Assembly (NCBI GenBank): GCA_016784195.1
Contig: JADHVE010000061.1
Coordinates: 1-6,616, forward strand
From: Candidatus Woesearchaeota archaeon
GTDB taxonomy: Archaea; Nanobdellota; Nanobdellia; Woesearchaeales; GW2011-AR4
DNA: 6,616 bases
Reading direction: 5' to 3'
The notes under the pieces were generated by a model. The model saw nothing but the letters and a program-made list of their open reading frames with translations, ran no database searches and was not told where the DNA came from. Within the stretch, counting starts at the first letter, position 1, and every line of letters starts with the position of its first letter. Position numbers and translations under genes: made by a program. Shown here one piece after another: positions 1 to 5,305 of the stretch.

Positions 1-666
1 TCAGGAGGATTATTCAACGGCTTGATTGGAGCTGGTGCGGGAGCAGGCTTTGGTTTGGCAGCAGGTTTGATTACTGGCTTTTTCTCTACACTTATAACCT
101 GGATATTCCACTCATAATCCACTTTATCACTGCCGTCAGAAACAACAACCTTTATTTTCTTATCACCTGTTGATGTAAATGTCCTTTGGATTGCATTGCC
201 TGCCTTGAGATTATCAAAAACCCCAAATACCCATTCATAGCTTAATTTATCTCCATCTTTATCCTGGGCATTAACATTTAAAACAATTGGCTGGTTGACA
301 TACACAATAGCATCATTGCTTGCATCAATTATTTCAGGAGGATTATTCAACGGCTTGATTGGAGCTGGTGCGGGAGCAGGCTTTGGTTTGGCAGCAGGCT
401 TACTCACTTTCTTTTCTTCTGAGCCAACAACCTTGACATTCCATTCATATTCCACTTCCTCAAAACCATCTGAAACAATCACCTTAATCTTTTTATCTCC
501 TTTTTTTGTAAAAATCCTTTCATGGGCTGCAGTTGCTTCATACTCTTCAAAACTGCCAAAAACCCAACGGTATATTAACATATCTCCTTCAAAGTCTTCA
601 GCATCAACCCAGAATGTTATTGGCTCATTAACCCAGGCAACAACCTCTTTGCTAACATCTCTTATC
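1..666 (-). repeat. 333-bp in-frame tandem repeat (Ig domain plus Pro/Ala/Lys linker)
   Basis: Bases 1-65 are identical to 334-398, an offset of exactly 333 bp or 111 codons. The identical part encodes the linker (PAAKPKPAPAPAP, then IKPLNNPPE). The rest of the unit encodes related but diverged Ig-like domains sharing YEWVFG versus YRWVFG, then GDKKIKV(V/I)VSDG and (V/D)EYEWN-like ends. The repeat runs off the left edge, so more copies may follow. Tandem duplication with later divergence of the domains, or conversion of the linkers, would explain the pattern. Confidence 0.85.
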
Positions 667-2318
667 TCTGGAGCCCTGTTTTTATCATAAACAGTTATAG
701 TGGAATTTTCAAATGCTTCCTCTTTGCTATCGCTTGCTCTGAAATCAAGAGTTATGCTTTTTTTGCCTTCTTCTTTTCCAACAAAATTAAAATCAGGCTG
801 CCATGTGAAAATACCTTCTTCTAAAACGCTTCCTTCAGGAAGATTATCGCTGGAAAAATCAATTTCATCTGAGTCAGGGTCATCAGCCTCTAATCTAATC
901 TTTAAACTTTGATTTTCATCAATCTCGAAATTTTTAATTTTGCTGAAAACCGGTTTTCTGTTTGATTTTTTTACAACTATTTTGACCATCTTGTAAGAAG
1001 AATAATAGCCGTCTGTACCTTCAACTTTAACATAGTATTCTCCTGCATCTCCATAATCTGTTTGGTAGGCGTCTTTATTCATCCACCCAGAATAAGAAAA
1101 AAGGACATAGTCATTATCAGGGTCATTGTACTTAGGGGATATTTTTACTATTTCTCCTTCATCAACTTCTATGGGCTCTAAATCCTCTATAACAAAAGGC
1201 CTGTTGTTGTCCTGAACTATTAAAATAACATATTTCTTAACATCTCCATGTCGAGTTTTAGCAACAAAGTTTACCTTAAAGCTCTTTGTAAGCAGATGAA
1301 ACTTATCCAGGGCGTAATCAACAAAATTCTCTTTTTTTATAACATCATAGTCTGTTTTCCACTCAAAAACATCATCTTCAAAAGAAGATCCTTCTGGTAG
1401 CTCAGAAGCAGAAAATGAAATCTTATCACCGTCAGGATCATTTGCCTTTAATTCAATCCTTAAATCTTCATTTTCCTTAACAAAGTAAATTCCTTTAATC
1501 TCAAATTCAGCTGGCCTGTCTTTATTCAAAACTACAACTTTTACATCTTTGCTGCCTGAAAAGCCCTTGCCTTCAACACTTACCTTAGCCAGATACTCCC
1601 CCTCACTGGTGTAATTGGTCAGCCAGTAATTATCGCCGCCAACAGGATCTGAAATTTCATAACTCAGTCCATATCCTTTGAAATCTGGCAAATTCAATCT
1701 TACTTCTTCTGTTTCTGTAACTTCAATATCTTCTATGCTGTCTAATAATCCATTTATATCTAAATCCTTAACTTCCACATCCCATCCATTGCTTGCTTCA
1801 TATTTTCCATCTGAAATGACAATCCTGATTTCGTAACTGCCCTTGCTGTTGTAATCTGTAGAAAAGGCAAACTCATCTCCTTCATCCGCTTTCTTACCGT
1901 TTAAAAACCAAGTATAGCTTAGCTCATCTTTGTTCAAATCACTGGCCCAGACCTTAAATTTTAATATCTTTCCTTCATCTATCTCTACCTCTTTAGCATT
2001 TGGCTCAATTTTATCTATAGTGGGAGGCATCTCCTTTTTATTTACAACTACTAGGACATCCTCTGAAGCGGACAGCTCTCCATCGCTGACTGTTATTATT
2101 ATCTTGTACTCGCCGGAATCGCCATAATCTGTTTGCCAGTCCCCTTTATTGTTCAAAGGCTTGCTGTACTTATATGATAGTTTCTGGTTGTCAGGATCAG
2201 TTGCATCAGTCCATAAGCTTACCTGCTCAGTCTCATTATAAACAAAAGTAGTTATAGAACTGACAAAATAAGCTGATAAGATTAGAATTAAAGAAACTAT
2301 AAATATTATTTTTCTCAT
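1..2318 (-). CDS. Large secreted multidomain Ig/cadherin-like surface protein, 3' end beyond window
   Basis: The frame is open from ATG at 2318 to base 1 with no stop (772 codons plus 2 nt), so the C-terminus is missing. Residues 1-21 are a signal peptide (MRKIIF, a hydrophobic run, then SAYFVSS) without a lipobox Cys, suggesting export to the cell surface. About eight beta-sandwich repeats follow, starting near residues 24, 99, 190, 267, 373, 457, 547 and 662. Recurring marks are DPD(G/N)D near the start, a W-Q-T-D-Y-G-D-(A/S)-G-E-Y core, SDG, and NRxP boundaries. Repeats 4 and 6 carry LPEGS followed by F-x-W, typical of cadherin-like putative Ig domains. Residues 641-661 and 752-772 are Lys/Pro/Ala linkers. 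The start is supported by an SD sequence 8 nt upstream. The role is unknown; adhesion or cell envelope is an inference from architecture. Repeats 1-3 match the upstream lipoprotein in order. Confidence 0.9.
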   Translation of the reverse strand, partial: MRKIIFIVSLILILSAYFVSSITTFVYNETEQVSLWTDATDPDNQKLSYKYSKPLNNKGDWQTDYGDSGEYKIIITVSDGELSASEDVLVVVNKKEMPPTIDKIEPNAKEVEIDEGKILKFKVWASDLNKDELSYTWFLNGKKADEGDEFAFSTDYNSKGSYEIRIVISDGKYEASNGWDVEVKDLDINGLLDSIEDIEVTETEEVRLNLPDFKGYGLSYEISDPVGGDNYWLTNYTSEGEYLAKVSVEGKGFSGSKDVKVVVLNKDRPAEFEIKGIYFVKENEDLRIELKANDPDGDKISFSASELPEGSSFEDDVFEWKTDYDVIKKENFVDYALDKFHLLTKSFKVNFVAKTRHGDVKKYVILIVQDNNRPFVIEDLEPIEVDEGEIVKISPKYNDPDNDYVLFSYSGWMNKDAYQTDYGDAGEYYVKVEGTDGYYSSYKMVKIVVKKSNRKPVFSKIKNFEIDENQSLKIRLEADDPDSDEIDFSSDNLPEGSVLEEGIFTWQPDFNFVGKEEGKKSITLDFRASDSKEEAFENSTITVYDKNRAPEIRDVSKEVVAWVNEPITFWVDAEDFEGDMLIYRWVFGSFEEYEATAAHERIFTKKGDKKIKVIVSDGFEEVEYEWNVKVVGSEEKKVSKPAAKPKPAPAPAPIKPLNNPPEIIDASNDAIVYVNQPIVLNVNAQDKDGDKLSYEWVFGVFDNLKAGNAIQRTFTSTGDKKIKVVVSDGSDKVDYEWNIQVISVEKKPVIKPAAKPKPAPAPAPIKPLNNPP

Positions 2319-2326
2319 GATTGAAT

Positions 2327-2333
2327 CCCCACC
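2327..2333 (-). promoter_or_regulatory. Ribosome binding site of the large surface protein gene
   Basis: Minus-strand GGTGGGG lies 8 nt before the ATG at 2318. It matches the archaeal GGTG-type SD sequence and decides this start. Confidence 0.65.
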
Positions 2334-2379
2334 AAAAATAAAAAAAGATAAAATCCCTGAAAGCTTAGCTTAAAGCTAA
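2334..2379 (-). terminator. Possible weak terminator or attenuator between the two surface-protein genes
   Basis: The 74-nt gap after the lipoprotein stop holds a perfect 7-1-7 palindrome (TTAGCTT-T-AAGCTAA on the minus strand, 2365-2379). Downstream on the minus strand are T-runs of 7 (2346-2340) and 5 (2338-2334). The palindrome has almost no loop, so only about a 5-bp stem could form in RNA. Archaeal termination mainly needs T-runs. Partial read-through into the next gene is plausible, because I see no clear BRE/TATA pair in the gap. Confidence 0.35.
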
Positions 2380-2392
2380 CAGGTCTCAAAAA

Positions 2393-3634
2393 TTAGCCCG
2401 ATATTATCCCTGTTATGACTGGAGGCCTGTTAACATTCTCTACAACTATTGTGACATCTTGGCTTACGCTGTCTTCGCCGTCAGAGGCAACAATAGCCAC
2501 AGTATATCTTCCTGCATCTTCATATGTAGTTTCCCAGACACCATCATCCCCTACAGGTCCTGAAATTGAAAAGCTTATTTCGTTATTGTCAGGGTCGCTG
2601 GCTTTAAGATTTATTGTTACTATTTCTGTTTCCTTTACATTTATAGTGGATATCTTCTCCATGATGGGTTTTCTGTTAACATTCTCAACAGTAACAGACC
2701 ATAATTGGCTTGCTGCTCCTGTTTCGTCTGAAACCTCTGCCTTTACTGTATGTGATCCGCTGTCATCATACGTTGTTTCAAAAGCATAACTGTTATCAGA
2801 GCTGACTTTATCACCATCAAGTTTCCATGAATATGTTAGTTCATCTTTGTTAAGGTCGCTTGCTTTAATGCCAAAATCTATCTTTTCAGTTTCCTTTATG
2901 GTAATAGCAGTCTCTTCTGGCTTAAAGCTGTCTATTGTAGGTGTTTCTTCTTTTTTAAGGACAATTATCAAAACATCTTTGCTTGTTGTTAATTTACCAT
3001 CTGAAGCAGTTATAGCCACTGTATATTCTCCTGCATCTCCATAATTTGTTTTCCATTGGCCTTCTTCATTCAGTGGGTTGCTATATGTAAAAGTTAATAT
3101 ATCCTTATCAGGATCTTCTGCTTCTGTAATCAGGCTGACAAAATCTGTTTCCTGGACTGTTAGTGCAATAGCTTCTTCAAGGGGTTTTGGCTCTTCTACT
3201 TTAATTTCTTCCATCCCCCTCTCTTTTCTGAAATCATTGCAGCCAGGGTCGCGCTCATCAACAAAGTCATCCTTATCATCATCAATGCCATTATTGCATT
3301 TAAACTCCCCATCATTTATTTCGTTATTATCTCCTGAATTTTCACATCCAAAATCATTAGGGTAGTCTATAAACCCATCCTCATCATTATCAATCTTATC
3401 ATTACATTGCGATTTTTTCTCGTCTTCTATATCTATCTCTATCAGCTCTGCTTCCCCTCCTTCCTCAACTTCAGTCGGCAGAACTTCTTCTAGTGTTTTT
3501 TCAATTTCAGAGCTTATGTCATCTAAAGGCAGAAACTCTGCATCTTCACCGTATAAGCCGTTATACACGTTACATCCTGTTAAAAAGAAAATAGATATTA
3601 TACTTAAAAGCAACATTTGGTTTAGTTTATTCAT
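2393..3634 (-). CDS. Surface lipoprotein with Asp-rich Cys-bracketed repeats and three Ig-like domains
   Basis: This is a complete 413-aa protein. Residues 1-20 are a lipoprotein-type signal ending in the lipobox L-T-G-C, so Cys21 is the likely lipidated anchor residue. Residues 22-75 are a low-complexity Glu/Asp stretch. Residues 77-132 hold two repeats of the CNDxIDND(E)DGFIDYPNDFGC type, resembling the MopE/thrombospondin-3-like putative metal-binding motif. Three beta-sandwich domains follow at about 152-228, 230-318 and 320-404, with cores such as W-K-T-N-Y-G-D-A-G-E-Y, ASDLNKDELTYSW and W-E-T-T-Y-E-D-A-G-R-Y. The protein stops just after NRPPVI, the residues that normally open another repeat, so the C-terminus may be truncated relative to its ancestor. 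The ATG has a strong SD and a TATA/BRE upstream. The three domains align one to one with repeats 1-3 of the next gene. Function is unknown; cell-surface binding is inferred. Confidence 0.9.
   Translation of the reverse strand: MNKLNQMLLLSIISIFFLTGCNVYNGLYGEDAEFLPLDDISSEIEKTLEEVLPTEVEEGGEAELIEIDIEDEKKSQCNDKIDNDEDGFIDYPNDFGCENSGDNNEINDGEFKCNNGIDDDKDDFVDERDPGCNDFRKERGMEEIKVEEPKPLEEAIALTVQETDFVSLITEAEDPDKDILTFTYSNPLNEEGQWKTNYGDAGEYTVAITASDGKLTTSKDVLIIVLKKEETPTIDSFKPEETAITIKETEKIDFGIKASDLNKDELTYSWKLDGDKVSSDNSYAFETTYDDSGSHTVKAEVSDETGAASQLWSVTVENVNRKPIMEKISTINVKETEIVTINLKASDPDNNEISFSISGPVGDDGVWETTYEDAGRYTVAIVASDGEDSVSQDVTIVVENVNRPPVITGIISG
3239..3406 (-). other. Two Cys-bracketed Asp-rich (putative Ca/metal-binding) repeats in the lipoprotein
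   Basis: These bases encode residues 77-132. Repeat 1 runs C77 to C97 with the DND-E-DGFID core. Repeat 2 runs C113 to C132 with DDDKDDFVD. The spacing of Asp/Asn resembles EF-hand-like or thrombospondin type 3 calcium loops, and the flanking Cys pairs could form disulfides outside the cell. Repeat 2 replaces the usual Gly of DxDGD with Asp/Lys, so its metal binding is less certain. Confidence 0.7.
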
Positions 3635-3643
3635 TATAGATTA

Positions 3644-3652
3644 CCCTCCTTT
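3644..3652 (-). promoter_or_regulatory. Strong Shine-Dalgarno of the lipoprotein gene
   Basis: Minus-strand AAAGGAGGG lies 9 nt before the ATG at 3634, close to a full anti-SD match. It fixes the start. Confidence 0.8.
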
Positions 3653-3685
3653 CTAAAAGTGTTATTATTTAATAATAATAACTTC

Positions 3686-3700
3686 TATTTAAACTTTTCT
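3686..3700 (-). promoter_or_regulatory. Archaeal BRE/TATA promoter of the lipoprotein gene
   Basis: The minus strand reads AGAAAAG (BRE-like, 3700-3694) directly followed by TTTAAATA (TATA box, 3693-3686). The usual 24-26 nt spacing puts the transcript start near 3664, giving a leader of about 30 nt with the SD inside it. Confidence 0.7.
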
Positions 3701-3752
3701 GATAGTGACAGATTTTTTTGATTTAGCATGGTAATATTGCAGAAGTTATAAT

Positions 3753-3757
3753 AAAAA
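3753..3757 (-). terminator. T-run after tRNA-Ile
   Basis: The minus strand has five T residues (TAATTTTTATT) 3 nt after the discriminator base. This is a plausible archaeal transcription stop for the tRNA. Confidence 0.5.
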
Positions 3758-3773
3758 TTATGGGCCCGCTGAG

Positions 3774-3815
3774 ACTTCCTCACTGGCGTTCGGATCAATA
3801 TCTCCCAGCGCCAAT
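3774..3815 (-). other. T-loop intron of tRNA-Ile (42 nt, ends uncertain by 1-2 nt)
   Basis: This segment interrupts the T arm: CTGAG-TTCAAAT lies before it and CTCAG-CGGGCCC after it. Its core hairpin is ATTGGCG paired with CGCCAGT around a 20-nt loop. A 4-bp helix TTCA/TGAG next to it gives a relaxed BHB with a 4-nt and a 5-nt bulge rather than the canonical 3 and 3. Cuts at 58/59, 59/60 or 60/61 cannot be separated from sequence alone. Confidence 0.75.
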
Positions 3816-3838
3816 ATTTGAACTCAGGACCACTCGAT

Positions 3839-3852
3839 TTCTATTTAAATTG
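3839..3852 (-). other. Minimal 14-nt anticodon-loop intron of tRNA-Ile (37/38)
   Basis: The minus strand reads CTGATA^CAATTTAAATAGAA^A between the two halves of the anticodon stem. A 4-nt helix (C32, T33, G34 paired with G, A, T; A35 facing A) leaves 3-nt bulges cut 2+1, which is the canonical archaeal geometry at 37/38. Confidence 0.8.
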
Positions 3853-3921
3853 TATCAGTCGAGCGCACTAACCGGACTATGCTACGGGCCCTAATAGTAT
3901 TAACTGGAGAAATGAACTCTT

Positions 3922-3938
3922 TTTATAAAGATTTCGTT
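3922..3938 (-). promoter_or_regulatory. BRE/TATA promoter of tRNA-Ile
   Basis: The minus strand reads AACGAAAT (BRE-like, 3938-3931), then C, then TTTATAAA (TATA box, 3929-3922). The box centre is about 35 nt before the tRNA 5' end, so the transcript would begin a few bases upstream of G1. Confidence 0.6.
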
Positions 3939-3954
3939 GGATTTCTATAATTTC

Positions 3955-3987
3955 CACTGGATATTCTTCCTATTGCACTGGACATCC
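3955..3987 (+). repeat. Direct repeat pair upstream of the endonuclease promoter
   Basis: CACTGGATATTC (3955-3966) and CACTGGACATCC (3976-3987) match at 10 of 12 positions with a 21-bp period, two helical turns. They lie just upstream of the TATA box at 3998 and between two divergent promoters, a suitable place for an operator. No regulator is visible in the window. Confidence 0.4.
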
Positions 3988-3997
3988 TCGCGTGAGA

Positions 3998-4005
3998 TAT
4001 ATAAA
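3998..4005 (+). promoter_or_regulatory. TATA box of the endonuclease transcript
   Basis: TATATAAA is preceded by GTGAGA, a weak BRE. The usual spacing predicts a start near 4026-4030, which coincides with the base of the folded leader. The leader before the ATG at 4167 would be about 140 nt. Confidence 0.55.
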
Positions 4006-4025
4006 GGAGAACTTATTCTAATATT

Positions 4026-4120
4026 GAAAAAAGAGAACACGCAAAACTGCCAAATTATGTTTTTCGGCCAAAAACGACACGAAAAGCAATTACACAGTTT
4101 CGCTTAATGTTCTCTTTTTC
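4026..4120 (+). ncRNA. Folded RNA element: structured leader or independent small RNA
   Basis: A 12-bp perfect stem joins AAAAAGAGAACA (4028-4039) to TGTTCTCTTTTT (4108-4119). Inside it, GCAAAACTG (4041-4049) pairs with CAGTTTCGC (4095-4103) at 8 of 9 positions. Within that, GTTTTT/AAAAAC (4059-4064 and 4070-4075) closes a 5-nt loop CGGCC. The two long stems are coaxial apart from a 1x4 internal loop. The fold begins where the upstream TATA box would start transcription and ends in a run of five T, so it could be a small RNA of about 95 nt or the 5' leader of the endonuclease mRNA. I do not recognise a known riboswitch, C/D or H/ACA guide pattern. Confidence 0.45.
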
Positions 4121-4125
4121 TTTGA

Positions 4126-4160
4126 CTCCAAACTTAAACAAATTAAAAAGTTTGGAGGTG
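4126..4160 (+). promoter_or_regulatory. Hairpin that covers the ribosome binding site of the endonuclease gene
   Basis: CTCCAAACTT (4126-4135) is the exact reverse complement of AAGTTTGGAG (4148-4157), giving a 10-bp stem with a 12-nt A-rich loop. The right arm contains the first four bases of the SD GGAGGTG (4154-4160), which lies 6 nt before ATG 4167. When folded, the SD is largely paired, which would hold translation low. Confidence 0.6.
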
Positions 4161-4166
4161 TTGGAA

Positions 4167-5258
4167 ATGAAAAGATTCAAGAAAATATGGAGAAAATTGA
4201 CACTTGAAGATAAAACAGATATTTTAATTGGTAGGTTCAATCTTAACAAATCAGATATAGAAAGGATTAGGAGGCTGAAAGATGGGAAAAAGAGGTTGAT
4301 GGAATCTGCAAAGTTACAATTTGAATCATTTGGGAATATTCATACAGATTTGACAGCTTGGATAGCTGGATATAGGAGCGATGTATCTGTGAGGAATAAA
4401 TTTGGCTCTTCATTAGCTTTAAGAGAAAATTTTATCCAATTCAAAAATAATTACCCAAGCATAAAACCAACTTGGAATGATAAAAGGAACAATATAAAAT
4501 TGCCAGATTCTATTACAGAAGACCTTGCTGAAGAAGTAGGAATTCATATCGGAGATGGTAATCTTTCAAAAACCAAAGACAAATTTGGGTGGGATGGTTA
4601 CAGATACAGAATAGATGGAAATTTAACAGACGAGTTAATTTATCATAATGATTTTATTAAGCCTTTAATGAAGAGATTATATAACTGCGAAGGTTTTCAA
4701 ATTGTTAACAAAAACAGAAATTCCGTCCAATCTAATTTTAGGTCTAAATTAATTTTTTATTACAAGAATAACGTATTGGGTTTGCCGATAGGTTCAAAAA
4801 TAAATGTAGGAATACCTAATGCAATTATAAAAGACGATGAATTCTCTAAAAGATGTTTAGTGGGGATTATAGATACTGATTTTAATTTATCAAATGGTAG
4901 GTACCTCAATGGAACATTGACCAGCCTTAAAGTAATTAAGCAGATGAACAAGATATTAGAAAAACTTAACATTAGCCATTCATGCAAAATAAATGAAGGG
5001 GTGGGTTGTATCAATATAAGAAAAAGTGGATCAATACAACTATTAGAAGAATGGAGACTTCATAATCAAAAACATATCTCAAAATATCAAATCTGGAAGG
5101 AATTTAAGAAATTTTTTCCTTTTACCCATACAGAAGAAAGGCTTGCGGTATTAGCAGGAAAATTATGCATAGAAGAACTAGAACTAATTAGTAAAAAAAG
5201 AAAAACCGATAGCTTAGATAAAAAAACGCTTCCCGTTAAAAGAGCTTTGCTCTTTTAA
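4167..5258 (+). CDS. LAGLIDADG homing-endonuclease-like protein
   Basis: The protein has 363 aa from ATG 4167. This start is chosen because GGAGGTG lies 6 nt upstream; an in-frame ATG at 4107 sits inside the folded leader and has no SD. Two LAGLIDADG-type motifs are visible: EVGIHIGDG (about 123-131, acidic residue D130) and LVGIIDTDF (about 231-239, D238). The final Gly of the second motif is replaced by Phe. Their spacing of about 108 residues fits a single-chain enzyme with two half-domains. Residues 1-100 are basic and helical-looking, possibly an extra DNA-binding part. Family members cut long specific DNA sites and spread archaeal rRNA or tRNA introns; some act as RNA maturases. Here the gene is free-standing between two intron-bearing tRNAs and runs opposite to them. 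Its stop codon lies within the tRNA-Asn acceptor intron. The frame is intact. Activity and target are unknown. Confidence 0.82.
   Translation: MKRFKKIWRKLTLEDKTDILIGRFNLNKSDIERIRRLKDGKKRLMESAKLQFESFGNIHTDLTAWIAGYRSDVSVRNKFGSSLALRENFIQFKNNYPSIKPTWNDKRNNIKLPDSITEDLAEEVGIHIGDGNLSKTKDKFGWDGYRYRIDGNLTDELIYHNDFIKPLMKRLYNCEGFQIVNKNRNSVQSNFRSKLIFYYKNNVLGLPIGSKINVGIPNAIIKDDEFSKRCLVGIIDTDFNLSNGRYLNGTLTSLKVIKQMNKILEKLNISHSCKINEGVGCINIRKSGSIQLLEEWRLHNQKHISKYQIWKEFKKFFPFTHTEERLAVLAGKLCIEELELISKKRKTDSLDKKTLPVKRALLF
5220..5226 (-). terminator. T7 run after tRNA-Asn
   Basis: Seven T on the minus strand follow directly after the discriminator G at 5227. This supports the 3' end of the tRNA placed beyond the acceptor intron. 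Confidence 0.65.
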
Positions 5259-5259
5259 T
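5230..5259 (-). other. Acceptor-stem intron of tRNA-Asn (70/71, 30 nt, full BHB)
   Basis: On the minus strand, T65-C66-C67-G68 pairs with CGGG near the intron end (one U-G, three G-C type pairs). The bulges are GG^A and AA^G, each 3 nt and cut 2+1. The inner helix is a perfect 10 bp, TTAAAAGAGC/GCTCTTTTAA, around an AAA loop. This is the canonical bulge-helix-bulge layout recognised by the archaeal splicing endonuclease. Confidence 0.82.
5236..5258. repeat. Perfect 10-bp inverted repeat shared by the tRNA intron and the endonuclease 3' end
   Basis: TTAAAAGAGC (5236-5245), spacer TTT, GCTCTTTTAA (5249-5258). On the minus strand it is the inner helix of the tRNA-Asn intron. On the plus strand it forms a hairpin with a U-rich 3' arm that includes the endonuclease stop codon, so it may also define the mRNA 3' end. 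Confidence 0.8.
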
Positions 5260-5292
5260 CCCGGACCAGACTCGAACTGGTGACCTTATGGT

Positions 5293-5305
5293 ATCCACGC
5301 AAAGC
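5293..5305 (-). other. Minimal 13-nt anticodon-loop intron of tRNA-Asn (37/38)
   Basis: The minus strand reads CTGTTA^GCTTTGCGTGGAT^A. C32-T33-G34-T35 pairs with GTGG in the intron through one G-C and three wobble pairs, leaving bulges TA^G and AT^A. The remaining six bases form the loop, so there is no inner helix. Confidence 0.8.

Larger units (their letters stand above)
3761..3891 (-). tRNA. tRNA-Ile(GAU) with two introns (anticodon loop and T loop)
   Basis: The acceptor stem GGGCCCG (3891-3885) pairs fully with CGGGCCC (3768-3762), with discriminator A at 3761 and no encoded CCA. The D arm is GCAT/GTGC with GG in the loop. The anticodon stem is CTCGA/TCGAG and the T stem is CTGAG (3827-3823)/CTCAG (3773-3769). 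Anticodon GAT is at 3856-3854. The anticodon loop is split after position 37 by a 14-nt intron (3852-3839), with bulges TA^C and AA^A around a mostly paired 4-bp helix (one A-A mismatch). A second insert of 42 nt (about 3815-3774) splits the T loop at 58-61. It forms a hairpin (TTGGCG/CGCCAG), and TTCA can pair with TGAG beside it. Removing both leaves a 75-nt cloverleaf with T loop TTCAAAT, or TTCAAGT if cut one base earlier. GGGCCCGTAG is typical of archaeal tRNA-Ile. Confidence 0.88.

Noticed and set aside
1..666. The 333-bp repeats as a CRISPR array or transposon ends
   Set aside because: The repeats are in frame, encode whole domains plus linkers, and have no unique spacers or inverted ends.
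295..912. Plus-strand open frames of 131 aa (295-690) and 70 aa (700-912)
   Set aside because: They are antisense to the long minus-strand surface-protein frame, have Ser/Leu-rich shadow composition and no ribosome binding site.
1930..3365. Plus-strand open frames at 1930-2127, 2415-2789, 2847-3044 and 3078-3365
   Set aside because: All lie antisense to repeat domains of the two surface proteins; their similarity to each other only mirrors the repeats on the other strand.
4026..4120. The folded element as a terminal-inverted-repeat mobile element (MITE)
   Set aside because: No target-site duplication is evident at the arms, and the nested inner stems fit an RNA fold better.
4107..4166. In-frame upstream ATG as start of the endonuclease (20 extra residues)
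   Set aside because: It lies in the folded leader without an SD, whereas ATG 4167 has GGAGGTG at good spacing; the extra residues are low complexity.
4055..4249. Minus-strand 64-aa open frame
   Set aside because: It overlaps the folded leader and the start of the endonuclease gene; there is no SD and the protein is not recognisable.
4760..5014. Minus-strand 84-aa open frame
   Set aside because: It is antisense to the second half of the endonuclease gene, whose motifs are clearly conserved on the plus strand.
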